Assembly: GCA_000198515.1 (NCBI GenBank)
Contig: FP929140.1
Location: 2,206,527-2,270,526 of the forward strand
Source: a gamma proteobacterium HdN1
GTDB taxonomy: Bacteria > Pseudomonadota > Gammaproteobacteria > Pseudomonadales > Ketobacteraceae
Direction: 5' to 3'
DNA: 64,000 nucleotides
The notes beneath the pieces were generated by a model, which searched no databases, was not told the origin of the DNA, and saw only the letters and a program-made list of their open reading frames with translations. Made by a program: the position numbers and the translations under genes. Below are positions 34,058-42,836 of the stretch, in pieces. Position 1 is the stretch's first letter. Each line of letters opens with the position of its first letter.

Positions 34058-34157
34058 CGTTTGCGTATCGAATTGTATCGTATTATCGTATGGTATTGTA
34101 TTGTATTGTATTGTATTGATACGAAATACGAAATACGATACGAAAGGAGAAGGGATC
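34058..34157 (+). promoter_or_regulatory. Repeat-rich promoter/operator of the KfrA-like gene
   Basis: Five tandem TATTG units (34094-34118), then ACGAAAT twice and ACGATACGAAA (34121-34144), preceded by GTATCG and TATCGTATTATCG. CGTATCG-type and CGATACG-type words face each other across the TATTG array. Autorepression by KfrA at repeat sites is established for plasmid KfrA. The remainder of 33700-34057 holds nothing recognisable. Confidence 0.55.
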
Positions 34158-34931
34158 ATGGCACGTCAAGGCATCACTCGGAATCAAGTTTTCACCGCCG
34201 CTGACGCCCTCGTGGGCGACGGGCAACAGCCCACCATCAATGCGATCCGGGAGCGTTTGGGCGGCACCGGGTCGCCAAACACGATCCACAAGCATCTTGT
34301 CCAGTGGCGTGAAGCTCGTCCGGTGGCTGCCGTTGCAGCCCCGGAATTGCCGCAGGCGCTGACAACCGCGATTGCTGCCGAGATCGAGAAGGCCGCAGCG
34401 AAGGCGCGGGCAGAGAAAGAGCAAGAACTCCAGCAAGCGCAGGCGGAAGCCGCTGAACTTGGGGCCGCTGGCGAGGTGCTGGAAGGGGAGCGCGACGAGC
34501 TGGCTGAGCAGGTGGCCGTCCTCACCACTGAGCGCGACACGCTGGCAGGCAGGGCAGCCCAGCAGGCTGCCGATCTTGCCGACGCGCAGCAGCGCATCGA
34601 GCGCGAACAGCAGGCGGCAGAGGCCGCCCGCGTGGAGGTGGCAACCGCCCGCCTCAAAATCGAGGCACAGGCCGAGCGCGTGAGCGAGCAGGCCGCCGAG
34701 CTTGAGCGCCTACGCGCCGCACTGGCCGAGGCGCAGCAGGGCCGCACCACCGCCGAACAGCAGGCCGCCGTGCTGGCTGCCAAGCTGGAAGCCGCCGCCG
34801 ACCTAGCCGCCTTGCTGGAGCAGGAGCGGGCAGCGACCAAAGAAGCGCAGGCGAAGGCGGAAAAGGCGCTGACCGAGGCGGCCAAGCTGACGGGCAAGCT
34901 GGAGGCGTTACAGCCTGCAAAGAAAATTTGA
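34158..34931 (+). CDS. kfrA: KfrA-like DNA-binding coiled-coil protein
   Basis: 257 residues from ATG 34158 (AAAGGAG upstream). Residues 1-50 are the KfrA HTH (GITRNQVFTAADALVGDGQQPTINAIRERLGGTGSPNTIHKHL). From about 60 to 250 is an almost unbroken Ala/Glu/Gln coiled coil. KfrA proteins bind their own promoter and form filaments that help plasmid stability. GC-rich, Ala-heavy codon use differs from the neighbours and suggests separate acquisition. Confidence 0.88.
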   Translation: MARQGITRNQVFTAADALVGDGQQPTINAIRERLGGTGSPNTIHKHLVQWREARPVAAVAAPELPQALTTAIAAEIEKAAAKARAEKEQELQQAQAEAAELGAAGEVLEGERDELAEQVAVLTTERDTLAGRAAQQAADLADAQQRIEREQQAAEAARVEVATARLKIEAQAERVSEQAAELERLRAALAEAQQGRTTAEQQAAVLAAKLEAAADLAALLEQERAATKEAQAKAEKALTEAAKLTGKLEALQPAKKI

Positions 34932-35037
34932 GCGGCTACGAAGCGAAGTTACAACGAGTATTAAAGTAGATGTATATTTTATAACGGTTGTGGTATCGTT
35001 TCTTTCTTGGCATAGAACACTTGCAGGAGGTATCTCA

Positions 35038-35676
35038 ATGCAGGCCGTAAATGATGAGTCCATCCACGCGGAGAATCTGAAGATCCGGGCGACTCTGGCT
35101 CGTGCCGTGCGCGATACTCTGGTTCAAAACCATTTGACCCAAACCGAGGCCGCCGAACGGCTTGGCATTTCCCAACCGCGCGTAAGCGCATTGCTCAAAG
35201 GCAAGGCCAAAGAGTTTCGTGTGGACGCCTTAGTCAATATGGCACTTAAGTTGGGATTAAATGTCTCCTTGGAGGTCGGTACTCTTCCGAAACGGGATGT
35301 CCTGACACCCGAAGGCGTTCTGGATCGCATGTGCGATTCAGCGATTAAACAGGATACCGTGGCGTTTATGGATGACGTACAACTCTTTTGGCGCAAGGGG
35401 TGGGACTTGGCACAAGTTCCGGATCCGCACGAAAAAGATGCCCTGAAATACGCCCTGAAAGCCTGTTTTCTGGAGCGCATGGCCACGGTCTGGTCGGAGC
35501 CACCGAAATTGCATCCAGTGAGCGCGCCGGATTGGTGCCCGCGTGTACCACCGGTTCAAAAGGAGTTTTCGGTTATTCCCGAGGAGTACCGGGAGTTTTA
35601 CGAAGGCGACCTTGTATCGCCCATATTCAGCAAGCGTAATATTTTCGCACCCCGGGATTTCATGTTTTTTGTATAG
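35038..35676 (+). CDS. XRE-type HTH protein, likely antitoxin of a two-gene module
   Basis: 212 residues from ATG 35038 (AGGAGG). HTH at about 30-75: LVQNHLTQTEAAERLGISQPRVSALLKGKAKEFRVDALVNMALKLG, similar to XRE/HigA-type antitoxins. The rest (MCDSAIKQDTVAFMDDVQLFWRKGWDL and a Pro-rich end) is a second domain I cannot name. It ends 9 nt before the nucleotidyltransferase-like gene; the pair looks like a toxin-antitoxin or defence module. Confidence 0.72.
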   Translation: MQAVNDESIHAENLKIRATLARAVRDTLVQNHLTQTEAAERLGISQPRVSALLKGKAKEFRVDALVNMALKLGLNVSLEVGTLPKRDVLTPEGVLDRMCDSAIKQDTVAFMDDVQLFWRKGWDLAQVPDPHEKDALKYALKACFLERMATVWSEPPKLHPVSAPDWCPRVPPVQKEFSVIPEEYREFYEGDLVSPIFSKRNIFAPRDFMFFV

Positions 35677-35685
35677 GGACATTTT

Positions 35686-36261
35686 ATGTATCAGTACTCC
35701 AGTGCCGACAAACAGATCAGTATTCACACGTTGACCAAGGCGCTGAATCGCTTGGGTGAGCTGCTTCAAAAAGAGAATAAGCGGCTGGAACTGACCTGTT
35801 GTGGGGGCATCATCAGTTTGATGCATTTCCGTTCCCGTGCCATGACTCAGGATGTCGATGCCATCTTTCCGGCGAACCCCGTTAACAAGCAGTTGCTGAT
35901 CAGGCTGATCAAACAAGTCGGTGAAGAAATGGGATTGGCCGCCGATGAAAAATCGCTGTGGTTCAATGACAGTGTGAGTTTCTTCGGCCTAGAAACCACG
36001 TCCAATGTGGTCATCTTCCAGCACCCGTATCTAACTCTGAAGGCCGCTACTTGGGAAGAGTTGCTGGCGCACAAGGTTCATGCCTCACGCCATGATAAAG
36101 ACATCCAAGATGCCGTGCTGTTGCTGAAGGAGATCAAGAACAAGGATAAAGAACAGATTTACGAATCTGTGAAGAAATATTCACCCTTTGTACCTCACGT
36201 CCCAGAACCCTTGCTCAGAAAACGTTTTGACGGAGTTTGGAATATCGCTTTCAAAAAATAG
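35686..36261 (+). CDS. DUF6036-type nucleotidyltransferase-like protein, likely toxin partner
   Basis: 191 residues. LELTCCGGIISLMHFRSRAMTQDVDAIFPAN has the GG(G/I)xxL...R.T.DxD arrangement of AbiEii/DUF6036 nucleotidyltransferase-fold proteins (R-x-T-x-D-V-D), followed by WLN-like FND and ATWEELLAHKVHASRHDKDIQDAVLLL. In type IV systems such proteins inhibit growth by nucleotidylating tRNA or other targets; here that is inference. Follows the XRE gene in one operon; hairpin at 36294 ends it. Confidence 0.72.
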   Translation: MYQYSSADKQISIHTLTKALNRLGELLQKENKRLELTCCGGIISLMHFRSRAMTQDVDAIFPANPVNKQLLIRLIKQVGEEMGLAADEKSLWFNDSVSFFGLETTSNVVIFQHPYLTLKAATWEELLAHKVHASRHDKDIQDAVLLLKEIKNKDKEQIYESVKKYSPFVPHVPEPLLRKRFDGVWNIAFKK

Positions 36262-36293
36262 TGCGGAATCTCATCAAGAGCGCCAAAGAGAAA

Positions 36294-36311
36294 AGCCCCC
36301 TTTCGGGGGCT
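36294..36311 (+). terminator. Hairpin after the nucleotidyltransferase-like gene
   Basis: AGCCCCC-TTTC-GGGGGCT, very stable but not followed by a T run, so probably a partial terminator. Confidence 0.5.
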
Positions 36312-36360
36312 GTGCGGGTTAAAAAGTTAAAGTTGGTAACAGCGTGCACGCGAAATCACG

Positions 36361-36594
36361 TCAATCGCCAATCAATTGCTTGGCAAGCGCCATCTCAATG
36401 GAGTCGTCCTCTTGGTTCAGAATATCCAAACCCGATTCCGGCATATCCCCTGAGGTGCTTTGGCTGACGGCAATTTTTGCGGCCATCAGCTTTAGGCACT
36501 GGATTTGAGCGGTTTCGCGGTACCCTAAAAAGATCACCCTGACCGCTTCCGTTTGACCGATCCGCCATGAACGACGGGCCGCTTGCTGAAGCGT
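36361..36594 (-). CDS. SNF2-type helicase, 3' exon
   Basis: 77 codons (TLQQAARRSWRIGQTEAVRVIFLGYRETAQIQCLKLMAAK ... LAKQLIGD). QAARRSWRIGQ is SNF2 motif VI with the arginine finger. It continues the frame of the 5' exon (39007-41061) exactly: exon 1 ends TGYNVY and this begins TLQQAARRSWRIGQ. Between them lies a group II intron, so the whole protein of 762 residues needs splicing. Confidence 0.8.
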   Translation of the reverse strand, partial: TLQQAARRSWRIGQTEAVRVIFLGYRETAQIQCLKLMAAKIAVSQSTSGDMPESGLDILNQEDDSIEMALAKQLIGD

Positions 36595-39006
36595 GTCGGG
36601 TAAAGACATGACGTTGCCGCCACATCCTCCCCTAAGAACCGTACGTGAGAGTTTCCCCTCATACGGCTCAAGCCTTTCAAAGCCCATTTGCATGAGCCGG
36701 TTTCACAACTTCAAGACCAAGGCTGTGGATCTGGTTGTGACAGTTCGGATGAACCATCACCAGATTGCCGCGTTGGTTGGAGCCCCCATCGACACGGCGG
36801 ACGATGTGGTGGACGTGCCACCCACTATCCTTTGTGAGCGGCTCTCCGCAGACGGGGCACTTCCCGTCCTGTTCCAACCACAAATGCAGAAGCCGCTTAC
36901 GACCCGCGAGGTTGGCCTTCATCTTGGCACCGATACGGCCTTCGAAGTAGGTTTCCCACTTTGGATCGAACGGGTTAGCATCCGAGCGGATGACGGTGTG
37001 CCGTTTGATCTTGGTATCGCTCGCACTACGAAGCTCGACCCAGCGCCTTTCGTTGCCAGTGCGTTCTTCGCGTTCGCATGCAAACACCCAGGTGCGACCT
37101 CCGATGACGTGGAAGTACCGCTCGCGAATCCACGTGTGGTTCTTGTTCGGATGCCGACGCTTGGCCCACCGCCAGAGTGCGCGCCAGATATCGCGGTCCA
37201 GATGCTGGAATTGACGTTTGGCGACCACGTGCCGATGGAAGTTTGCCCAGCCATGGATGACCGGGTTCAGCTTCTTGATCAGTGTGGCCTGCTTGGCCGT
37301 CTTGTGCGATTTGATGATCGTCCGAATCTTGTCGACACAAGCCGAGTAGTTTGCCGCCGATGGCTTGATCAGCAGCTTCCCATCGTACTTGCGCACGTTC
37401 TGACCCAGAAAATCGAAGCCTTCATCAATGTGCGTCACCTTGGTTTTCTCCGCAGACAGCATGAGTCCGCGTTCGGCCAGGAACCGCTCCACCAAAGGCT
37501 TGACCTCATTGACCAGCAACTCTTCCGAGCTGCCGGTAATCACGAAGTCGTCTGCATACCGGATCAGGTGTACCTTCGGATGCACCATCTTGCCGTGCCG
37601 CATCGTCCGATAGAAGGTCTTCGACAACAACTGTTCGAGACCGTCCAGAGCGAAGTTCGCAAGCGTGGGTGAAATGATGCCGCCTTGCGGTGTTCCCGCT
37701 TCGGTGGCAAACCAAACCGCCTTTTCCATGAAACCGCACTTCAACCACGTTGCCAACACACGCTTGTCCATAGGCACATTGCCCAGAAGCCAGTCGTGGC
37801 TGATGTGGTCGAAGCATCCCTTGATGTCAGCCTCAAGTACCCATGCGGCTGCATCACGCCGTCCCAGTGCGTTGAAGCACCGTTCGATGGCATCGGCGAC
37901 GGAGCGTTCCGGCCTGAAGCCGTAGGAACATCCGTCCGCCGTGGTTTCCGAGACGGGGAGCAAGCCCAGCAGGTAAAGCGCCTGCATGGCCCGATCCTTC
38001 ATCGTCGGGATACCGAGCGGCCGGAGTTTTCCGTTCGCCTTGGGGATGTGGACGCGCTTCAGCGGTTTGGGGCGGTAGCCCCTGCGCTTCAGGTCGCCCA
38101 TGGCACACAGCTTCTTCTCCGGGGTGTCCCATACCACCTTGTCCACGCCCGGAGTCTTCTTGCCTTGGTTTTCAGTCACTCGCCTCACGGCCATTGCCTT
38201 GCCGGAAAACGAGTGGGTCAGCAGCCATTGCAAGGCTTTCACCTTGCCCCAGCGGCCTTCCTGTGTCGCCTTTACGATGCGCGCTTGCAGCCTCCTGACT
38301 TCCCGATGGCAGCCGGCCCAATCAATACTGTGCCAACCACCCGAGTCGCCGGAGAGCGCACCCGCGCAAACAGCTTGCGTAGTCATTTGCTTTCTCTCCT
38401 ATAAAGGTTCTTCAAACAATCTCGTAAAGAAAGACCAATGTGGAAGTCTGCCCGCTTTCGCGTGGGGTGATGTCGCCTTGCGGCTCAACCCCTGTCCGTC
38501 CCATTACAGACCGGCATTCGCTTTCTCCACATTTCCTCTACCCGCACCTCCAACAGCGTTCCTTACGGTTCGCCTGCCCCGAGGGGCGAAGATACGGGCT
38601 TACCCTGTTCCACTTGAATGACACTGATGGGTTAGACCCTGCCTTATCCACCGGTGGTCGTTTTGTCCGCGTGATCCCAGTCGTACAGAGGATCAACCGA
38701 CCACGTGCCGTTTTGGCCCGAGCCTGTCAGCATCTTTGGCTCGCACATACATGACGATGTTTATCAGCAGTTCACTTCCGTTGGTCATACCATCAAGCCT
38801 AGCCCCCATCCGCGTTGATGCTCGCAGATAGCACCTGCTCCTCACGGAACTGATGCCGCTTTTCGGCGGGTTACATTGTCCCGATCGCTTCACACACCGC
38901 CGTTACCAGCAATGCATGGATCGGTAGGCTATTGGTGGCGGAACACCAAGTTTCCTCACTCCTTTCCAAGAGTTGAAACAATCATTCAAGCAACTTCAGG
39001 TCGCAC
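36595..39006 (-). mobile_element. Group II intron inserted in the helicase gene
   Basis: 2,412 bases. The 5' end at 39006 is GTGCGACC, the usual GUGYG start. Near the 3' end is domain V: GAGCCGTATGAGGGG-AAAC-TCTCACGTACGGTTC (36670-36636), then domain VI with GATGTGGCG-GCAA-CGTCATGTC, a GGG/CCC base and an A seven bases from the end as branch point, finishing CCCGAC at 36595. Placing the ends here restores the helicase frame (NVY|TLQQ). Bases 38387-39006 are the RNA scaffold (domains I-III) without a gene. Confidence 0.85.
36677..38386 (-). CDS. ltrA: Group II intron reverse transcriptase/maturase with HNH domain
   Basis: 569 residues. RT motifs: PKPLKRVHIPKANGKLRPLGIPTMKDRAMQ, GCSYGFRPERSVADAI, ADIKGCFDHISH, GTPQGGIISPTLANFALDG and active site YADDFV. 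Maturase domain X around KIRTIIKSHKTAKQATLIKKLNPVIHGWANF, and C-terminal HNH zinc endonuclease CPVCGEP ... WHVHHIVRRVDGGSNQRGNLVMVHPNCHNQIHS. All catalytic residues are present, so splicing and mobility are plausible. It lies wholly inside the intron, same strand as the helicase. Confidence 0.95.
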   Translation of the reverse strand: MTTQAVCAGALSGDSGGWHSIDWAGCHREVRRLQARIVKATQEGRWGKVKALQWLLTHSFSGKAMAVRRVTENQGKKTPGVDKVVWDTPEKKLCAMGDLKRRGYRPKPLKRVHIPKANGKLRPLGIPTMKDRAMQALYLLGLLPVSETTADGCSYGFRPERSVADAIERCFNALGRRDAAAWVLEADIKGCFDHISHDWLLGNVPMDKRVLATWLKCGFMEKAVWFATEAGTPQGGIISPTLANFALDGLEQLLSKTFYRTMRHGKMVHPKVHLIRYADDFVITGSSEELLVNEVKPLVERFLAERGLMLSAEKTKVTHIDEGFDFLGQNVRKYDGKLLIKPSAANYSACVDKIRTIIKSHKTAKQATLIKKLNPVIHGWANFHRHVVAKRQFQHLDRDIWRALWRWAKRRHPNKNHTWIRERYFHVIGGRTWVFACEREERTGNERRWVELRSASDTKIKRHTVIRSDANPFDPKWETYFEGRIGAKMKANLAGRKRLLHLWLEQDGKCPVCGEPLTKDSGWHVHHIVRRVDGGSNQRGNLVMVHPNCHNQIHSLGLEVVKPAHANGL

Positions 39007-41061
39007 ATACACATTGTATCCAGTTTGTAGAAACACAATGGTCGGAAAATCCAGCAGATCCAGCCCGGTCTTCACCAGCTCTGGGTTGGTGATTAGGGCA
39101 TCGCAGCCCCTCTCTACCTGATCGACAATCCAATCCTCGCGTTTGTCGGTAGCCACCGTCGCCTTTAGCACCGCTGCGTTAAATCCCTCGCGGGCCAGCA
39201 GTGTTTTGAGGCGGGTAGTGGTGTCCCGTGTGCCGGTGTAAACCGTATAAATCAGCACCCGACGCCCCTGAGCATGCTCGTCACGACAGAGGTCGATCAG
39301 CGCCTGCTCTTTTGGGGTGGGTTCGTACTCGCCAAACAGCGCCGCATTGAAATGCAGCGTTTTCTGGCGATCACGTGGGTGCGTGATGTTTTCCGGACGA
39401 AAACAACATTCTGGCCAAGCCAATAGTGCGTTCAGCACTACGCCCAGCAGCGTGTTATCTCCCGCCCGCAGCGCTTTTTTCAAATGATCGGAAAGTGTCT
39501 CCTGCATTTTGCTGTAAACGTGGGTCATCGCCGGGGTCATGTCTACTTCGTGAAAAATCTCGTCGTAGGTAGGCAATACCTTTTGGCCAATGTCCTTGAG
39601 CTTCAAAAAAACAGTGTACGGTAAAACGTAGCGAGCAATCCCTTTGGGGCCAAACCCCGGCGCTTTGGACGTTCGCACTGTGGTGCGTTTGCCTTTGGCG
39701 GTGCGAAGATCGCTACTTTCCTTCTCCTTGTAAATCTCTTTGAGAACACCATGCTCACGCATCCACGCCATTGACGCAGAACCCAATGAGCCACGACTGT
39801 TGTACTGATAACCATCTTCCCGCATCCTGCGCGTCATAATGCGCCATAGCAAAAAAAATAAGTCGTCAGCATAGCCCGCCATTAATGTGCCCGTTAAAAG
39901 TAGGGTTTTTCGCACTTGGGTGGCTAAAACTGCCATTGCCATCCCTTGTGCAGAACTTCCCGATTTGTATTCATGACCTTCGTCTACGATCAGCACGTCG
40001 AACGTGTTACGCGGAAAATAGCGTTTCACAAACTCCGTGGCTTGGTAGTGTCCGTCACCAAAACTCAACTCCATGTTGGCCAATGCACGCTCCATTCGTT
40101 TCGCTTGGCGATCCGAAAATACAAGATTTCCCTCGTCATCCATCAGGTTGATGAAGGCATAGAGGTTGTCGGAGAGCATATCCGCCAAGGTATCCTCGCC
40201 AAACAGGTTCATCAGTCGATGCGCCGTTTTTGGGCCAATGGTGGGGAGCTGCTGCACCGTATCCATCACCAGTTCTTGGCGAGGACGTTGTGCACATGGG
40301 CGCATCAGCGTCCACAAACGGCCGCCACAATGCGAACACGCTGTACGGCGATCCGCATGAGCCAGCTCGTCAGGATGCAGGGGACGGTCGTTTTCACCCG
40401 TAATCGCCTGCCCACAATCGGGGCAACACGCAAAGGTGGTACGACGGCGCACCTTGGGAGAGTCGCTGTCACATCCATCCGCCGCTTCGAGCGAGTAGTG
40501 GTTGCGTACACCAAACGCGGGGCGCCAGTGAAAGCCCATCCGCATCCGTACACGCCCCATAATGAAAAATTGCGGGCCTTTGGGGTTAACCCCCAGCAGT
40601 TCGCGAAATTTCAATAGCTTGGCTAAAGTATCCGGGCCATTGAGCACCCAGACTTCAGCATTGGGTACGGTGTCGAGAATCTCGCGCCTCCATTTGTATA
40701 CAAGGTGTGGCGGTGCAAGTATCAGCATTCGACGATAGCCCTCCGCGTGCAGAATTGCCGCCGCACAAATGGCCATCATCGTTTTTCCCGTACCCATGTC
40801 GCAGTTCAAAACACACGCCTGCTCGCCTTTATCGACCAGTAACGCTGTGGCGGCGTGCACCGCTTCACGCTGGGCGTCAAACGGTTTGCGCTTCAATGCG
40901 TCGAGCACCTGATCACGATGTTCGGGGCGCGCTCCGGCGTACACCGGCGGCAGTTCCCGCTCTACGGCGTGTAGCAAATCGCTGCCAAAATCATTGATAA
41001 ATTGGTGAAGCGACATGGTCGGTGTCGCATCTGTCGCGGGGATTAAAAGCTCTGCTGTCAT
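39007..41061 (-). CDS. SNF2/DEAD-type helicase, 5' exon
   Basis: 685 codons from ATG 41061 (AGAGGAAA upstream). Walker A CDMGTGKTMMAIC, DEGH box VDEGHEYKSGSSA, GTLMAGYADDL motif III, a zinc-like CxxC pair (CCPDCG...CSHCG), and motif V region GLDLLDFPTIVFLQTGYNVY just before the intron. Motif VI is in the 3' exon at 36361. Such SNF2-like proteins accompany DUF6094 methyltransferases in conjugative elements. Without intron splicing the protein stops eight residues into the intron (RPEVA) and lacks motif VI. Preceded by leader element 7. Confidence 0.85.
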
Positions 41062-41275
41062 GCTGCGTTTCCTCTTGCTTAAAAAAGTGAGATGAAACTT
41101 GCGAGACAGCACCGCCCATGCGGGGATGTGATCCCGCAAGGGTGTAGTTGAGTGAAAAACGAACCTGGCCACGCGGCCAGCCACATCACAGGTTCAGGTG
41201 TGGCTTAAAGGGTGTTGCCAGACAGGGCAACGCTGTTTGCAGAGTAAGCGTATCGGTATTGGCTTTGGAGTTCAA
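41062..41275 (-). promoter_or_regulatory. Leader RNA element 7 before the helicase
   Basis: Minus strand: TTGAAC (41275-41270), 17 bases, TACGCT (41252-41247); hairpin A GTTGCC-CTGTCT-GGCAAC; CCCTTTA; pseudoknot GCCACA/TGTGGC with GAACC pairing GGTTC (41165-41161) across TGGCC-GCGT-GGCCA; H1 CCCTTGCGGG/CCCGCATGGG (41152-41119); a weaker hairpin TGCTG...CAGCA reaches the start codon. Confidence 0.7.
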
Positions 41276-41315
41276 TGCCTTGGAGAGTGTTGGCCTCTCG
41301 GCCTGCGTCGGACAC

Positions 41316-41351
41316 AAAAAAAGCGCCAAACCTTTACGGTGGCGCTTTTTT
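41316..41351 (-). terminator. Terminator of the 41384-41908 unit
   Basis: AGCGCC ... GGCGCT flanked by A and T runs. Near-identical copies at 42736 and 43562 end the sister cassettes. Confidence 0.8.
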
Positions 41352-41383
41352 CTTAAATCAGCGATCTAAAAAGCGAGAACGTA

Positions 41384-41908
41384 CTACTCATTTGCCACTG
41401 ACACAGCTTGTTTGAGCTGCCTAAACGACATACGGTGCATAGTCTCTGTCCTTGCGTTCATCACGACCCATCCACGCGCCCCCAAGGGGTGGCGGTGAAT
41501 CAGCCTGTAAGTTTCTCCAGCAAAATGCCAAAACTGACCCGCCTGATACGCTGGGCGAGCTTTGTTGTCGGCATGAAATTTCCGCACCTCAGCCCGCCAT
41601 TTCTCGGCATACGCATTTAAAGGTGCGCTTGCTTCATCAAGCAGGGAAAGCGGGCAATCCAATTGGTACGGATAAACCGTCTCATCTAGGTACTTATATC
41701 CCCATTGGGTGGGTTTTCCTCGCTGTCGATAGGCTTCAATCATTGTGAGACTGATATATGAGCATCCAGCGGGGTTTCTGATAAGTTGCCACACGTTGTT
41801 GCCAACATACCGAGTGGCGCGTACCTCATGATCGACCAAATCTGCACCGATTCGATCTAAATAGCCAATGATCTCGCTGCGAGAGTTCCAGCCGAAAAGC
41901 CATCCCAT
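41384..41908 (-). CDS. DUF6927-like element protein
   Basis: 174 residues. MGWLFGWNSRSEIIGYLDRI, SYISLTMIEAYRQRGKP and WHFAGETYRLIHRHPLGARGWVVMNARTETMHRMSF are the features of a small soluble family seen in plasmids and conjugative elements (DUF6927, from memory). The RBS is inside a perfect 12-bp hairpin (41907-41949). Third gene of its unit after two membrane proteins. Function unknown. Confidence 0.55.
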   Translation of the reverse strand: MGWLFGWNSRSEIIGYLDRIGADLVDHEVRATRYVGNNVWQLIRNPAGCSYISLTMIEAYRQRGKPTQWGYKYLDETVYPYQLDCPLSLLDEASAPLNAYAEKWRAEVRKFHADNKARPAYQAGQFWHFAGETYRLIHRHPLGARGWVVMNARTETMHRMSFRQLKQAVSVANE

Positions 41909-41980
41909 GTGTTTCTCCTCGAATCAAAGTAAATGCGGGAGAAACACATCCCCACTGGGAGAGTATTTCTCCCAGTGGGG
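41907..41980 (-). promoter_or_regulatory. Tandem hairpins before the DUF6927-like gene
   Basis: H1 CCCCACTGGGAGA-AATAC-TCTCCCAGTGGGG (41980-41950), 13 bp. H2 ATGTGTTTCTCC (41949) pairs perfectly with GGAGAAACACAT (41918-41907), trapping both the ribosome site and the first two bases of the start codon. Confidence 0.72.
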
Positions 41981-42002
41981 TTAAAAAGCTAAAAATCAGG
42001 AA

Positions 42003-42122
42003 TTAAAAATCTTGGTCGTCTTCCGACAGATTTTCAAAGAATCTCTTGGTCTGCCAGTCATCCCAAAAACCGTAAGCAAGAACTGCCACGCAAATGATGG
42101 TTGCGAGATAAACGTTTTCCAT
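42003..42122 (-). CDS. 39-residue single-pass membrane protein (cassette 6)
   Basis: MENVYLATIICVAVLAYGF, then WDDWQTKRFFENLSEDDQDF. Membrane helix diverged, tail nearly identical to the paralogues at 42837 and 43612. Second gene of its cassette. Function unknown. Confidence 0.75.
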   Translation of the reverse strand: MENVYLATIICVAVLAYGFWDDWQTKRFFENLSEDDQDF

Positions 42123-42173
42123 ATCTGTGATCTCAATGTGAGTGCATTGTTGAGTATATCAAGAAGCCGGAGT

Positions 42174-42485
42174 TCAATGCGCGTCTTGGCACCTCGCCTC
42201 GTCTTTATGGTTGGCTACCCGTGAAGCAATTATCTTGGCTAAGTGTTTGTAATAACAAACCCTGCTCACCAAATAAAGCTTCCCAATAACTAAAACCACA
42301 AACACCCAAAGCGTCTGCCAACTTCGATTGCCGCTGATAAAATCCCAAGTTGTGCAGCCAGCAGGTAGAGCACCAAATAGCGTTACGGCGCGATCAAGAA
42401 AGACATACTGCTCTACCTTGGTCGCCACATAGCATTCAGCGCGCTCCAGCCAGCTAAGGCGGAGGCGCTTGTGAAGGTCTTTCAA
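42174..42485 (-). CDS. 103-residue two-helix membrane protein (cassette 6)
   Basis: TTG start at 42485 placed directly after the leader's GGAGAAACACG. KDLHKRLRLSWLERAECYVATKVEQYVFLDRAV, then TM-like TLFGALPAGCTTW and WQTLWVFVVLVIGKLYLV, ending with a basic helix YYKHLAKIIASRVA. The first 40 residues are almost identical to the 43019-43318 paralogue; the membrane part diverges. Confidence 0.7.
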   Translation of the reverse strand: MKDLHKRLRLSWLERAECYVATKVEQYVFLDRAVTLFGALPAGCTTWDFISGNRSWQTLWVFVVLVIGKLYLVSRVCYYKHLAKIIASRVANHKDEARCQDAH

Positions 42486-42486
42486 C

Positions 42487-42695
42487 GTGTTTCTCCTTTT
42501 GTTTGACACAAAAAAAGGGAGAAACACAACCCCACTGGGAGAGTATTTCTCCCAGTGGGGTTAAAAACAAAAAAACGAACCTGGCCGCGCGGCCAGCCAC
42601 ATCACAGGTTCAGGTGTGGCTTAATTAAAGGGTGTTGCCAGACAGGGCAACGCTGTTTGCAGGGTAAGCGTATCGGTATTGGCTTTGGAGTTCAA
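42487..42695 (-). promoter_or_regulatory. Leader RNA element 8 (cassette 6)
   Basis: Minus strand: TTGAAC (42695-42690), 17 bases, TACGCT (42672-42667), hairpin A GTTGCC/GGCAAC (42651-42634), a 4-base insertion, pseudoknot GCCACA/TGTGGC with GAACC/GGTTC (to 42577), H1 CCCACTGGGAGA... (42560-42530), H2 GTGTTTCTCC/GGAGAAACAC (42527-42487). Confidence 0.74.
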
Positions 42696-42735
42696 TGCCT
42701 TGGAGAGTATCGGCCTCTCGGCCTGCGTCGGACAC

Positions 42736-42769
42736 AAAAAAAGCGCCAGACCTTTACGGTGGCGCTTTC
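42736..42769 (-). terminator. Terminator of cassette 5
   Basis: AGCGCC...GGCGCT with A and T tracts, sister of 41316 and 43562. A leftover half of an H1-like hairpin lies at 42785-42815. Confidence 0.75.
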
Positions 42770-42836
42770 TGATCAACGGAAGCCCCACAGGGAGAGTATT
42801 TCTCTCAGTGGGGTTAAAAAACAAAAAAATCAGAAC

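Noticed and set aside
34184-34897. Ser/Ala-rich minus-strand frame of 237 codons
   Set aside because: Shadow of the Ala/Glu/Gln-rich KfrA coiled coil.
36593-37672. 359-codon plus frame
   Set aside because: Antisense to the intron maturase, whose RT and HNH motifs are unmistakable.
38986-41184. Helicase as a normal gene ending at 38986
   Set aside because: The final RPEVA is read from intron bases; motif VI is found in frame beyond the intron, so the stop is not the true end.
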